A stretch of DNA of 64,000 bases. Origin: Aggregatibacter segnis. GTDB taxonomy: Bacteria > Pseudomonadota > Gammaproteobacteria > Enterobacterales > Pasteurellaceae. This document shows positions 38,803 through 48,406 of the stretch, one piece after another. A program made the translations under genes and the position numbers. The DNA lies in the NCBI RefSeq assembly GCF_003130075.1, contig NZ_NRCW01000001.1, positions 124,001-188,000 of the forward strand, in the 5' to 3' direction. Position 1 is the stretch's first letter. The number at the start of each line of letters is the position of its first letter. Below the pieces are notes generated by a model, which saw nothing but the letters and a program-made list of their open reading frames with translations, searched no databases and was not told where the DNA came from.

Positions 38803-41800
38803 ATGCAAACTCCATTTTTTCACATCGAAATTCCAACCCAAGCACAAGATCATAAAATTTTAGCCAATATTTTGCCCGGCGCGGATAGCCTTGCCGTGAG
38901 TGAAATTGCGGCGCAGTTTAACGGGCTAACCGTCGTGGTGACGAACGACACTCGAAGTGCGGTGCGTTTAGAAAAAGAATTAGCGCAACTGAGCTCACTT
39001 AACGTCACTTTTTTCCCTGATTGGGAAACCTTGCCTTACGACGGTTTTTCGCCTCATCAAGATATTATTTCTGCCCGCCTGAGTGCTTTATTTCATTTAC
39101 AGCAACGCAAGCGAGGCATTTTCATTTTGCCGATTGCCACCTTAATGCAACGCGTTTGTCCGCCCTCTTATTTACAACATCGAGTATTACTGATTAACAA
39201 AGGCGACCGTTTTGTCATTGAAACACTTCGTTTGCAATTGGAAAAATCGGGTTATCGCGCGGTGGAGCAAGTGTTGGAGCATGGCGAATATGCGGTGCGC
39301 GGTGCCTTATTGGATCTTTTCCCGATGGGAAGTGCGGTGCCTTTTCGCTTAGATTTTTTTGATGATGAAATTGATTCCATTCGCACTTTTGATGTGGATA
39401 CTCAACGCACGTTGCAGGAAATCGATCAAATCAATTTGTTGCCGGCACATGAATTTCCAACGGATAGCCAAGGCATTGAATTTTTCCGTAGCCAATTTCG
39501 CGCGGCGTTTGGTGAAATTCGACGGGATCCGGAACATATTTACCAACAAATCACCAAAGGCACGTTGGCGGCAGGGATTGAATATTGGCAGCCCTTGTTC
39601 TTTGAAGAAATGGCGACCTTATTTGATTATTTCCCGGCGAATACGCTGTTTATTACCGGCGAGCAAAATCAAACGCAGGGTGAGCGTTTTTATGCGGATG
39701 CAGAACAGCGTTTTGAGAGCCGCCGTGTCGATCCGATGCGTCCGTTATTGTCGCCAGATAAACTTTGGCTGCGTATTGATGACGTAAATCATCACTTAAA
39801 ACACTATCCTGCGATTGCGTTAAAAACGGAAAAAGTGCGGTCGTCCGCACGGCAGAAAAATTTGGCCATTACGCCCTTACCGCCACTGACCATTCAATCG
39901 CAACAAAAAGAACCGTTACATCAGTTACGCCAATTTATTGAGCATTTTAAAGGCAATATTTTATTTATTGTGGAAACGGAAGGGCGTCGTGAAACCTTGT
40001 TAAGCCTGCTTGCACCGCTAAAACTGAAACCAAAACAGATTCATACGTTGCCACAAGCGACGGAAGAAAAATTAGCTTTAATGGTTAGCCCGTTGGAGCA
40101 TGGTTTTATTATTGAGCAGGATGTGCCGCTTGCCATTATTTGTGAAGCGGAATTGCTTGGCGAACGTGTACAGCAACGGCAACGGGATAAATCCCGCACG
40201 GTGAACCCTGATACCTTGATTCGTAACCTTGCCGAATTGCAAATCGGTCAGCCTGTTGTGCATTTGGATCATGGCGTGGGGCGCTATGGCGGTTTAGTGA
40301 GTTTAGAAAACGGCGGCATTAAAGCAGAATATTTATTGTTCAATTATGCTAACGACTCGAAATTGTATGTGCCGGTGGCATCGTTACATTTAATCAGCCG
40401 TTATGTGGGCGGTGCCGATGAAACCGCGCCGTTGCACAAGTTAGGCTCCGAAGCCTGGGGCAAAGCGCGCAGTAAAGCGGCGGAGAAAATTCGTGATGTG
40501 GCAGCAGAGTTATTGGATGTGTATGCGCAACGTGAAGCCCAAAAAGGCTTTGCCTTTCAATATGATCGTGAGGAATTCCAACAATTCACTGCTACATTCC
40601 CATTTGAAGAAACCCATGACCAACTCATGGCAATTAATGCCGTGATTTCCGACATGACTCAACCGAAAGCCATGGATCGCCTTGTGTGTGGCGATGTGGG
40701 TTTTGGTAAAACGGAAGTGGCGATGCGTGCCGCCTTTTTAGCGGTGATGAACCACAAACAGGTTGCCGTGTTGGTGCCGACCACCTTGTTGGCGCAACAA
40801 CATTTCGATAATTTCAAAGACCGCTTCGCCAATTTGCCGGTGAACGTGGAAATGTTATCTCGCTTTAAAACGGCGAAAGAGCAGAAACAGGTGATTCAGG
40901 ATTTAGCCGATGGCAAAGTGGATATTCTGATTGGCACCCATAAAATCATTCAAGGCGACGTGCAATTCCATGATCTGGGTTTATTGATTATTGATGAAGA
41001 GCACCGTTTTGGCGTGCGCCAAAAAGAAAAAATGAAACAACTGCGCGCCAATATTGACATTCTCACCCTGACCGCAACACCGATTCCGCGTACGTTAAAC
41101 ATGGCGATGAATGGCATTCGCGATCTTTCCATTATTTCTACGCCACCGGCACGCCGTTTAACCATTAAAACATTTGTGCGTCAAACGGATGAGTTGGTGA
41201 TTCGTGAAGCCATTTTGCGTGAAATTTTGCGTGGTGGGCAGGTGTATTATTTGCATAACGATGTAGCGAGCATTGAAAATACAGCAGAAAAACTGACCGT
41301 ACTTGTACCGGAAGCGCGCGTGATTGTGGGACATGGGCAAATGCGCGAACGTGAGTTGGAACGCGTGATGTCAGATTTTTATCATCAACGTTATAACGTG
41401 CTGGTGTGTTCTACGATTATTGAAACCGGTATCGATGTGCCGACGGCCAATACCATTATTATCGAGCGTGCCGATAATTTTGGTTTGGCACAGTTGCACC
41501 AGTTGCGCGGACGGGTTGGGCGTTCTCACCATCAAGCCTATGCGTATTTGCTCACACCGCCACCGAAACTAATGACGAAGGATGCGCAAAAACGCTTGGA
41601 AGCCTTAGAAAGCCTAGACAACCTCGGTGCCGGCTTTATTTTGGCCACGCATGATTTGGAAATTCGCGGCGCAGGGGAATTGCTAGGCAACGAGCAGAGC
41701 GGACAAATTGAAAGCATCGGTTTTTCTCTTTACATGGAATTATTGGAACGTGCGGTGAAAGCCTTAAAAGAAGGCCGCGAGCCGTCATTGGACGAACTGA

Positions 41801-42255
41801 CGCAACAACAAACTGAGATTGATTTGCGGATGCCGTCGCTATTGCCGGAAGATTATTTGGGCGATGTGAATATGCGTTTGTCTTTCTATAAACGCATTGC
41901 CGGTGCGGAAAATACCGAAGCATTGGATGAATTAAAAGTGGAGCTTATCGACCGTTTCGGTACATTGCCACAAGCTACACGGAATCTGTTGCAAATTGCG
42001 CAATTACGACTGGATTTGAAACCGCTCAATGTCATTCGCTTGGATGCGAATGCGCAGGGCGGATTCATCGAATTTGCACCGAACGCCGATTTAGACCCGA
42101 TGATCTTTTTACAGCTAATCCAACGCAATCCGGCGGTTTATCGTTTTGACGGCCCACATAAATTCCGCTTTACCAAAGATTTAACGGACTACAAAGTGCG
42201 GTTAGAGTTTGTGACGGATTTGGTCAAAGAATTAATTAAGAAAGAAAGGGGATAA
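38803..42255 (+). CDS. mfd: Transcription-repair coupling factor Mfd
   Basis: 1150 residues, full length. UvrB-homology module in the N-terminal third (FPDWETLPYDGFSPHQDIISARL), RNA-polymerase interaction domain (QPVVHLDHGVGRYGGL, around residue 485), then the RecG-like translocase with Walker A CGDVGFGKTEVAMRAAF, DEExH-type box IIDEEHRFG, TATPIPRTL, and GRVGRSHHQAYAYLL, and a C-terminal regulatory domain. Mfd removes RNA polymerase stalled at DNA damage and recruits UvrA. Six USS copies lie within it or at its edges. Confidence 0.98.
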   Translation: MQTPFFHIEIPTQAQDHKILANILPGADSLAVSEIAAQFNGLTVVVTNDTRSAVRLEKELAQLSSLNVTFFPDWETLPYDGFSPHQDIISARLSALFHLQQRKRGIFILPIATLMQRVCPPSYLQHRVLLINKGDRFVIETLRLQLEKSGYRAVEQVLEHGEYAVRGALLDLFPMGSAVPFRLDFFDDEIDSIRTFDVDTQRTLQEIDQINLLPAHEFPTDSQGIEFFRSQFRAAFGEIRRDPEHIYQQITKGTLAAGIEYWQPLFFEEMATLFDYFPANTLFITGEQNQTQGERFYADAEQRFESRRVDPMRPLLSPDKLWLRIDDVNHHLKHYPAIALKTEKVRSSARQKNLAITPLPPLTIQSQQKEPLHQLRQFIEHFKGNILFIVETEGRRETLLSLLAPLKLKPKQIHTLPQATEEKLALMVSPLEHGFIIEQDVPLAIICEAELLGERVQQRQRDKSRTVNPDTLIRNLAELQIGQPVVHLDHGVGRYGGLVSLENGGIKAEYLLFNYANDSKLYVPVASLHLISRYVGGADETAPLHKLGSEAWGKARSKAAEKIRDVAAELLDVYAQREAQKGFAFQYDREEFQQFTATFPFEETHDQLMAINAVISDMTQPKAMDRLVCGDVGFGKTEVAMRAAFLAVMNHKQVAVLVPTTLLAQQHFDNFKDRFANLPVNVEMLSRFKTAKEQKQVIQDLADGKVDILIGTHKIIQGDVQFHDLGLLIIDEEHRFGVRQKEKMKQLRANIDILTLTATPIPRTLNMAMNGIRDLSIISTPPARRLTIKTFVRQTDELVIREAILREILRGGQVYYLHNDVASIENTAEKLTVLVPEARVIVGHGQMRERELERVMSDFYHQRYNVLVCSTIIETGIDVPTANTIIIERADNFGLAQLHQLRGRVGRSHHQAYAYLLTPPPKLMTKDAQKRLEALESLDNLGAGFILATHDLEIRGAGELLGNEQSGQIESIGFSLYMELLERAVKALKEGREPSLDELTQQQTEIDLRMPSLLPEDYLGDVNMRLSFYKRIAGAENTEALDELKVELIDRFGTLPQATRNLLQIAQLRLDLKPLNVIRLDANAQGGFIEFAPNADLDPMIFLQLIQRNPAVYRFDGPHKFRFTKDLTDYKVRLEFVTDLVKELIKKERG

Positions 42256-42256
42256 G

Positions 42257-42337
42257 TTTATCTCGATGAGTTCTTATCATTGGCAAAGCGAAGGTTGAGT
42301 TTTGCCAATTTAAGAAGTAAATCTAACGCGAGATAAA
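42257..42337. other. Nested palindrome directly after mfd
   Basis: Three co-linear inverted repeats nest: TTTATCTCG with CGAGATAAA (42257-42265 and 42329-42337), TTCTTA with TAAGAA (42271-42276 and 42311-42316), and ATTGGCAAA with TTTGCCAAT (42279-42287 and 42301-42309). All 24 base pairs are perfect. No T-run follows it, and a separate terminator comes later. It would form one long stem-loop in mfd mRNA or a cruciform in DNA. Confidence 0.6.
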
Positions 42338-42355
42338 TGCTAAGTAAAAGACATG

Positions 42356-42390
42356 TAAAAAGGCGCTAAGTTTTCACTTAGCGCCTTTTC
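42356..42390. terminator. Bidirectional terminator between mfd and tRNA-Ser
   Basis: AAGGCGCTAAG pairs with CTTAGCGCCTT around TTTTCA, with TTTTC on + and TTTTTACATG on the minus strand. Confidence 0.9.
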
Positions 42391-42396
42391 TGAATA

Positions 42397-42486
42397 TGGC
42401 GGAGGAATAGGGATTCGAACCCTAGGAGGGCGTAAACCCTCGCCGGTTTTCAAGACCGGTGCCTTCAACCACTCGACCATTCCTCC
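42397..42486 (-). tRNA. tRNA-Ser (anticodon TGA)
   Basis: 90 nt with a long variable arm (class II). The acceptor GGAGGAA pairs with TTCCTCC; the anticodon loop in GGTCTTGAAAACC carries TGA; the T arm reads GGGTTCGAATCCC. CCA is encoded after discriminator G. A promoter (TTGACT, 17 bp, TATTAT at 42505-42510) lies just upstream on the minus strand. Confidence 0.97.
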
Positions 42487-42504
42487 GTGTTTTGAGCGAG
42501 GTGA

Positions 42505-42533
42505 ATAATACGGACTTTGCTATATCAAGTCAA
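42505..42533 (-). promoter_or_regulatory. tRNA-Ser promoter
   Basis: -35 TTGACT (42528-42533) and -10 TATTAT (42505-42510), spacer 17 bp. The -35 abuts the 3' arm of the rne end hairpin. Confidence 0.7.
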
Positions 42534-42565
42534 GCAGTTAAATAAAAGATTCTATTTAACTGCTT
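42532..42565 (-). terminator. rne 3'-end stem-loop
   Basis: AAGCAGTTAAATA and TATTTAACTGCTT form a 13-bp perfect stem 14 bp after the rne stop. Read leftward the expected T-run is lacking; instead TTGACT, the tRNA promoter, follows directly. Confidence 0.55.
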
Positions 42566-42578
42566 TATTTTCAAACGA

Positions 42579-45434
42579 CTAGTTTTCAGACTCGGCTTTT
42601 GTTGGTTCCGCATAAACATGGCTAATTGCCGTATGATGTCCTGCAGCGCCTTTACCGTAGAAATAATAGCGGGATTCTTGCCATTCTTGCACCGGATATG
42701 TTGTGATTGGCTCATCCGAGGCTTTCGCTAATGTCGCTTCCGCTTTAGTGTGAGCTACCGCAGAGAAGGTTCCAACACGTCCATTGAACACATAAGTGCG
42801 GTCAATTTCGGCCATAAATTTCACATCATGCTCAGCTTTCGGTTCAAGCTGTTCTGCGATTGCCGCAGTTGGTTCTGACGTCACGTTATTGTTTAAACGT
42901 TCTAAGGACGCCTGAATTTTTTTCTCAACAGACTCATTTGCCGGTTGGGTAATAAACTCAGTTAACGGCTGAACTTCATTTTTTGCTTTCTCAACGATCA
43001 TATCTAATGCTGGAACCGTAATGCTTTTCTCGGTTTCTGCAGTTGATTGATTTTGTTGTTCAAGCAATTCATCAACAGATAAGAACGGTGTTTCTTTTGG
43101 TTGATTGACTTGTGTCATATCGATCCAAACTTTACCGCTGGCTAATTCAGGAGAAGCGACCGCAGCAAATAACGGCATTGGTGATTTTTCCTGTTGGTTG
43201 CGACGACGTTGATTATTCACGCGTAAATGGCGTGGTAAACGACGTTGACGGGAATTATCACGACTGCGCTCAGTTTCGTTTGGCATTTCAGCCACTTCTG
43301 CTGACGTAACAGTTTCTTCGGCATCGCGCACAACATGTGTATTTTCAGCAAAGGAAATGTTTTCTGTTTGAGAAACCGGAAGCTCATTTGTTTCATCATA
43401 AAGGCGGACTTTTTTGCGTAAGTCGCGACGTTGACGACGTTGTGCAGGTTCAGCCTTTTCTTCGGTAACCGGGGTAGAAGATTCAGGTTTAATGATTTCT
43501 TCAATCACCTCAGGTTTACGATTACGTTTAGCGTTGCGATCTTGATGACGATTTCTAACCTCAGATTTATCTGCACTTTGTTCTTCAACAACGTTTTCCA
43601 CGTTTTCGTTGCGAACACGACGGTTGTTACGGCGATCTTGATTGCGACGATTACGGTTATTACCGTTTCTGTTATTCGAACGAGATTTTTTATTTTTCTC
43701 TTCCTGTTTTGGCTCAGAAACAAATAAACCTTTTAACGCGGCGAATAAACGGCTTAACAAAGATGCTGCTTTCGGCGCTTTACGTTCAACCGGCTCCGGT
43801 GCTGGCATTGTAATGGCCAAAGAAACTGCCGCACTTTCCACCGCCGGTGTTTCTGCCGGTGTTGCTTCAATATTACGAGAAACCAACGATTCCTCTGCAG
43901 CAAAGGTTTCGTCTTGATCTTGATGTAATTTTGCCAAATTGTAGCTTAACTCATTCACTTCTTCGCCATCACGAACACGGAATACACTGAAGTTCGGTGT
44001 TTCCATGGCTTCGTTTGGTACCACGATAATATCGACATCATGGCGTTTTTCGATGCTATGAATAGCTTTACGTTTTTCGTTTAATAAGTAAGAAGCAATT
44101 TGTACCGGAACGATGGTGTGAACCTGTTTGGTATTTTCTTTTAACGCTTCTTCTTCCAATAAACGCAAGATAGAAAGTGAAAGTGATTCATTATCACGGA
44201 TTTTACCGGTGCCTTGGCAACGCGGGCAGACGTGATGAGAGGATTCACCTAATGACGGACTCAAACGTTGGCGTGACATTTCCAGCAAACCAAAGCGGGA
44301 AATGCGGCTAATTTGAATACGTGCGCGATCTTGTCGCACCGCATCGCGAATGCGGTTTTCCACTTCACGCTGATGGCGCACCGGCGTCATATCGATAAAG
44401 TCGATCACGATTAAACCGCCCAAGTCGCGTAAACGAAGTTGACGTGCAATTTCATCCGCCGCTTCAAGGTTGGTATTTAACGCGGTTTCTTCAATATCGC
44501 CGCCACGGGTAGAACGTGCGGAGTTAATATCAATGGCTGTCAACGCTTCAGTGGCGTCAATGACGATAGAGCCACCGGAAGGTAAACGCACTTCACGTTG
44601 GAAAGCGGATTCAATTTGGGATTCGATTTGATAATGACTGAACAGCGGTACTTCGCCTTGATACAATTTCACTCGATTAATGAAATCCGGGCGCACTAAT
44701 TTGATGTGTGCTTTCGCTTTTTCATAGACTTTCGGGCTATCAATCAGAATTTCGCCGATATCACGACGCAAATAGTCGCGAATCGCACGCACGATAACAT
44801 CACTTTCTTGGTGAATTAAGAACGGCGCAGGGCGGCTTTCTGAGGCTTGTTTGATCGCCTCCCAATGGTGCAATAGCACTTTTAAGTCCCATTGCAATTC
44901 TTCCGGCGATTTACCTACACCGGCGGTACGCACGATTAAACCGACACCTTCAGGCACATCCAAAGAACTCAAGGCATCTTTTAATTCCAAACGCTCATCA
45001 CCCTCAATGCGACGAGAAATGCCACCCGCACGCGGGTTGTTTGGCATGATCACCAAATAACTTCCGGCTAAGGAAACAAAGGTTGTCAACGCAGCACCTT
45101 TATTGCCGCGCTCTTCTTTGTTCACTTGAACAATAACTTCTTGTCCTTCAGAAATAATATCGCGAATATTCGGACGACCTTGATAGACATAATCTGCAGG
45201 GAAATATTCACGTGCAATTTCTTTTAACGGTAAAAAACCGTGACGTTCTGCGCCATAATCCACAAAAGCAGCTTCTAAACTCGGTTCAACGCGAGTGATT
45301 TTCCCTTTGTAAATATTGGCTTTTTTTTGTTCGTGTCCTGGGCTTTCAATGTCCAGGTCAAATAAGCGTTGTCCATCGACTAACGCAACGCGCAACTCTT
45401 CTTTTTGAGTTGCGTTGATTAACATTCTTTTCAT
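42579..45434 (-). CDS. rne: Ribonuclease E
   Basis: 951 residues. Residues 1-530 are the conserved catalytic half: S1 domain ([32 protein letters not shown]), 5'-sensor, DNase I-like core with the two catalytic Asp in [11 protein letters not shown] (near 303) and [10 protein letters not shown] (near 346), and the zinc-link [11 protein letters not shown] (near 404-407) that holds the tetramer. The rest is a low-complexity scaffold rich in Arg, Asn, Glu and Lys ([17 protein letters not shown] around 600-640) that would bind RNA and degradosome partners; PNPase and DeaD are encoded in the same window. C-terminal scaffold differs from E. coli, as usual. Confidence 0.97.
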   Translation of the reverse strand: MKRMLINATQKEELRVALVDGQRLFDLDIESPGHEQKKANIYKGKITRVEPSLEAAFVDYGAERHGFLPLKEIAREYFPADYVYQGRPNIRDIISEGQEVIVQVNKEERGNKGAALTTFVSLAGSYLVIMPNNPRAGGISRRIEGDERLELKDALSSLDVPEGVGLIVRTAGVGKSPEELQWDLKVLLHHWEAIKQASESRPAPFLIHQESDVIVRAIRDYLRRDIGEILIDSPKVYEKAKAHIKLVRPDFINRVKLYQGEVPLFSHYQIESQIESAFQREVRLPSGGSIVIDATEALTAIDINSARSTRGGDIEETALNTNLEAADEIARQLRLRDLGGLIVIDFIDMTPVRHQREVENRIRDAVRQDRARIQISRISRFGLLEMSRQRLSPSLGESSHHVCPRCQGTGKIRDNESLSLSILRLLEEEALKENTKQVHTIVPVQIASYLLNEKRKAIHSIEKRHDVDIIVVPNEAMETPNFSVFRVRDGEEVNELSYNLAKLHQDQDETFAAEESLVSRNIEATPAETPAVESAAVSLAITMPAPEPVERKAPKAASLLSRLFAALKGLFVSEPKQEEKNKKSRSNNRNGNNRNRRNQDRRNNRRVRNENVENVVEEQSADKSEVRNRHQDRNAKRNRKPEVIEEIIKPESSTPVTEEKAEPAQRRQRRDLRKKVRLYDETNELPVSQTENISFAENTHVVRDAEETVTSAEVAEMPNETERSRDNSRQRRLPRHLRVNNQRRRNQQEKSPMPLFAAVASPELASGKVWIDMTQVNQPKETPFLSVDELLEQQNQSTAETEKSITVPALDMIVEKAKNEVQPLTEFITQPANESVEKKIQASLERLNNNVTSEPTAAIAEQLEPKAEHDVKFMAEIDRTYVFNGRVGTFSAVAHTKAEATLAKASDEPITTYPVQEWQESRYYFYGKGAAGHHTAISHVYAEPTKAESEN

Positions 45435-45610
45435 TCGTTTTCTCTTTTATCGAAAGGGGTTATCCCCTAAAAATACGTCATCAAAAATGACCGCACTTTG
45501 CTTAGTCGCCGACCTCGTGTCTGTCGCAGAATGTCCGTCTTCCCGACTGTCATCTGCTGGGTGCATTGGCAACCTTATTCACACTCATATCATCTTGATA
45601 TGTGAATAAA
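45435..45610 (-). promoter_or_regulatory. rne 5' untranslated leader with conserved-type hairpins
   Basis: The first 176 nt upstream of the ATG contain at least three stem-loops on the minus strand: a 14+ bp hairpin TTATTCACA-TATCA-AGA-TGATATG-AGTGTGAATAA (45575-45609), a middle stem with CAGA and TCTG arms (about 45515-45560), and AGGGG-ATAA-CCCCT (45454-45468) about 20 nt before the start codon. RNase E leaders in enterics and Haemophilus feedback-regulate the enzyme through such hairpins (Rfam rne5). Correspondence of individual hairpins is inferred. A USS lies at 45490. Total gene-free gap to rluC is about 465 bp. Confidence 0.6.
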
Positions 45611-45830
45611 AACAAAACCGGTTAAAAAATGGTTTGCAAGCCGTCGCTCATATTGATGGTTAAAAATCATTGTAATAACAATGTCTTATGCCGGATGCTG
45701 CATTGTATTCTATCAATGATAACGTGTTTATTTTAAAGCCTTTTTTATGACTCAAAAAGGCGCATTATTATCGCTTGAATGGGGATTTTTAGCAAGGCGT
45801 TTCAGCCTTTTGTGACGATTCTTTGCAACA

Positions 45831-45859
45831 TTCAAACTCGCCGTGCAATATGCTATGAT
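45831..45859 (+). promoter_or_regulatory. rluC promoter
   Basis: -35 TTCAAA (45831-45836) and -10 TATGAT (45854-45859), 17-bp spacer. The transcript leader is about 35 nt. Confidence 0.6.
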
Positions 45860-45899
45860 GCACGCCAATTTTTCTGTAAAAGATCGTAATAAACACAAG

Positions 45900-46859
45900 A
45901 TGAATGAAAAAGTAGTTAACTCGAACGTGCAATTTCTCACCATAAGCGATGATGAAGCCGGTCAGCGATTGGATAATTTTCTCCTCGCGCGCTTAAAAGG
46001 GGTGCCTAAAAGCCTGATTTATCGCATTGTGCGTAAAGGAGAAGTGAGAGTGAATAAAGGCAGAAGCAAGCCGGAATATAAATTGCAAGCTGATGATGTG
46101 GTGCGAATTCCACCGGTACGTGTGGCAGAAAAAGCACAGGAAGCCGTTTCTCATAAACTCACTAAAGTCGCTCAATTAGAACAACACATTATTTTTGAAG
46201 ACAATTACTTATTGGTGCTTAATAAGCCTTCCGGTATTGCCGTACATGGGGGAAGCGGGCTTGATTTTGGCGTGATTGAGGCACTACGCGCACTCCGCCC
46301 TGAAGCCCGTTTCTTGGAATTAGTTCATCGTTTGGATCGCGATACTTCGGGGATTTTATTGGTAGCGAAAAAGCGTTCTGCTTTACGTCATTTACATGAA
46401 CAGTTGCGTGAAAAAACGATCCAAAAGGATTATTTGGCGCTAGTGCGCGGTCAGTGGCAATCACACTGTAAAGTGGTGCAAGCACCGCTGTTGAAAAATG
46501 AGCTGTCGAGCGGCGAGCGTATTGTAAAAGTCAGTGAGCAAGGTAAACCGTCGGAAACCCGCTTTTCTGTAGAAGAGCGTTATGTTAGTGCCACCTTGGT
46601 TAAAGCGTCACCGGTCACGGGGCGAACCCATCAAATCCGCGTGCATACGCAATATGCCGGACATCCTATTGCTTTAGATAGTAAATATGGCGACAAAGTA
46701 TTCGATCAACAAATAGCGGAATTGGGCTTGAATCGTTTATTCTTGCATGCGTATTCTATTCGTTTTGAACATCCGCACAGTGGTGAAACGTTGCGTTTGA
46801 CAGCGCAGTTGGATGATAAAATGAAAGGGATCTTAAAACGGTTGCGTGAAATGAAGTAA
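45900..46859 (+). CDS. rluC: 23S rRNA pseudouridine synthase RluC
   Basis: 319 residues. S4 domain at the N-terminus (GQRLDNFLLARLKGVPKSLIYRIVRKGEVRVN) and RluA-type catalytic domain with HRLDRDTSGILLVAKK (catalytic Asp in RLDRDTSG, near residue 145), plus TGRTHQIRVHTQYAGHPI. It makes pseudouridines at 955, 2504 and 2580 of 23S rRNA. The start at 45900 (MNEKVVNSNVQFL) is preferred to 45843, which would lie inside the promoter. rne-rluC divergent order matches E. coli. Confidence 0.95.
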   Translation: MNEKVVNSNVQFLTISDDEAGQRLDNFLLARLKGVPKSLIYRIVRKGEVRVNKGRSKPEYKLQADDVVRIPPVRVAEKAQEAVSHKLTKVAQLEQHIIFEDNYLLVLNKPSGIAVHGGSGLDFGVIEALRALRPEARFLELVHRLDRDTSGILLVAKKRSALRHLHEQLREKTIQKDYLALVRGQWQSHCKVVQAPLLKNELSSGERIVKVSEQGKPSETRFSVEERYVSATLVKASPVTGRTHQIRVHTQYAGHPIALDSKYGDKVFDQQIAELGLNRLFLHAYSIRFEHPHSGETLRLTAQLDDKMKGILKRLREMK

Positions 46860-46916
46860 AGTGCGGTAGATTTTCCGTGTATTTTGAGAATACTGAAAAA
46901 AACGACCGCACTTTAA
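46859..46916. terminator. USS inverted pair after rluC
   Basis: AAAGTGCGGT (46858-46867) and ACCGCACTTT (46905-46914) form an inverted repeat around a 37-nt loop; a stronger stem follows. Confidence 0.5.
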
Positions 46917-46928
46917 ACGGCAGAAAAC

Positions 46929-46960
46929 AAAAACGCCAAGCAAAAGCTTGGTGTTTTTAT
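46929..46960. terminator. Bidirectional terminator between rluC and trxA
   Basis: AAACGCCAAGC pairs with GCTTGGTGTTT, loop AAAA, with T-runs on both strands. Confidence 0.9.
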
Positions 46961-46967
46961 GTTTAAA

Positions 46968-47291
46968 TTAAATATTTTGATTGATAAATGCAGCCAATTG
47001 ATTTTTTGGTAATGCACCTACTTGAGTGGCAACCGGTTTACCGTCTTTAAATAAAAGTAATGTTGGGATACTGCGCACACTGAATTGCATTGGGGTCGCT
47101 TGGTTGTCATCAATATTGATTTTCACAATTTTCACTTTACCATCAAATTCGGCTGCCAAATCGTCAAGGATTGGGGCAATCATTTTGCAAGGGCCACACC
47201 ATGGTGCCCAGAAATCTAATAATACCGGCACGTCTGAATTTAATACGTCTGCAACGAAAGTCGCATCGCTGGAATGTAATACTTCACTCAT
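46968..47291 (-). CDS. trxA: Thioredoxin
   Basis: 107 residues. The redox site [10 protein letters not shown] (Cys32, Cys35) and the conserved cis-Pro segment [12 protein letters not shown] are exact. General protein disulfide reductase. It follows ldhA by 96 bp in the same direction with no terminator between; a separate promoter is possible. DsbD, whose cytoplasmic electron donor is thioredoxin, is encoded at 61.8 kb. Confidence 0.96.
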   Translation of the reverse strand: MSEVLHSSDATFVADVLNSDVPVLLDFWAPWCGPCKMIAPILDDLAAEFDGKVKIVKINIDDNQATPMQFSVRSIPTLLLFKDGKPVATQVGALPKNQLAAFINQNI

Positions 47292-47387
47292 ATTCTTTCC
47301 TTAATTTGTTAATGTCTTGTTATTTAAAACTTGCGCATAATAACATAGCGCATAGGGAATAACATGTATTAGTTTAATCGTTAAAAG

Positions 47388-48383
47388 CTAAGAAGGCAAA
47401 ACTACATTGTCGCAAGGCTTGCCTTTACCGATGGTGTAAATATTCGATAAGGTGACGTCAGCAATACTGGTGAGTGCTTCTTCTGTTAAAAACGCTTGGT
47501 GTCCGGTCAGCAATACGTTGTGACAGGAGGATAAACGACGGAAAACATCGTCTTGAATCACTTCGTTTGATTTATCTTCAAAGAATAAATCCCGTTCATT
47601 TTCATAAACATCCATGCCTAAAGCGCCGATTTTACGTTGTTTTAACGCATCAATAGCTGCTTGCGTATCAATGAGCGTGCCACGGCTAGTATTGATGATC
47701 ATCACGCCGTCTTTCATTTTGGCAAAGGCATCACGGTTGAGTAAATGGTAGTTTTCCGGTGTCGCCGGACAGTGTAATGTAATCACATGAGCGCGATGAT
47801 AAAGTTCATCCAAGGTGACATATTCCGCGCCTAACTCTTCTGCTAGGGGATTTTTAAACGGATCGTAGGCTAAAATTTGCATGCCAAAACCTTTGAGAAT
47901 GCGAATCACGGCAAGGCCGATTTTCCCTGTGCCGACTACGCCGACGGTTCGGCCATGCATGTTAAAACCAATCAAACCTTCCAGAGAAAAGTTGGCTTCA
48001 CGAGTGCGCTGGTAAGCACGATGGATGCGGCGATTTAATGTCATCATTAAACCGACAGTATGTTCTGCCACGGCTTCCGGGGAATAGGCCGGCACGCGAA
48101 CGACAGTTAAACCAAGTCCTTGAGCAGCTTTTAAGTCTACGTTGTTAAACCCGGCGCAACGTAAGGCAATAATTTTTACCCCAAGTGCGGCGAGTTTTTC
48201 CAACACTTTTCGGCTGCCGTCATCATTCACGAAAATACATACGGCTTCGCAGTGTTCCGCCATTTTGGCTGTGCGTTCACTGAGCATAAAATCGTAAAAT
48301 TCCAACTCTAAACCATACTTAGCGTTAATTAACTCTAAATATTTTCGGTCGTAACTTTTCGTACTATATACTGCAACTTTCAT
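47388..48383 (-). CDS. ldhA: Fermentative D-lactate dehydrogenase
   Basis: 331 residues. The NAD-binding motif is GRTVGVVGTGKIGLAV (near residue 145), followed by catalytic Arg (INTSRGTLIDT), Glu and His (LLTGHQAFLTEEAL) of D-isomer 2-hydroxyacid dehydrogenases. MKVAVYSTKSYDRKYLE is the typical LdhA start. It reduces pyruvate to D-lactate during fermentation. 23 bp after metB. Confidence 0.94.
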   Translation of the reverse strand: MKVAVYSTKSYDRKYLELINAKYGLELEFYDFMLSERTAKMAEHCEAVCIFVNDDGSRKVLEKLAALGVKIIALRCAGFNNVDLKAAQGLGLTVVRVPAYSPEAVAEHTVGLMMTLNRRIHRAYQRTREANFSLEGLIGFNMHGRTVGVVGTGKIGLAVIRILKGFGMQILAYDPFKNPLAEELGAEYVTLDELYHRAHVITLHCPATPENYHLLNRDAFAKMKDGVMIINTSRGTLIDTQAAIDALKQRKIGALGMDVYENERDLFFEDKSNEVIQDDVFRRLSSCHNVLLTGHQAFLTEEALTSIADVTLSNIYTIGKGKPCDNVVLPS

Positions 48384-48406
48384 TTTGCCCTCCCAATACG
48401 TTAAGT

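Noticed and set aside
45415-45609. Plus-strand frame opposite the rne leader
   Set aside because: Shadow of the structured leader; no homology or start signal.
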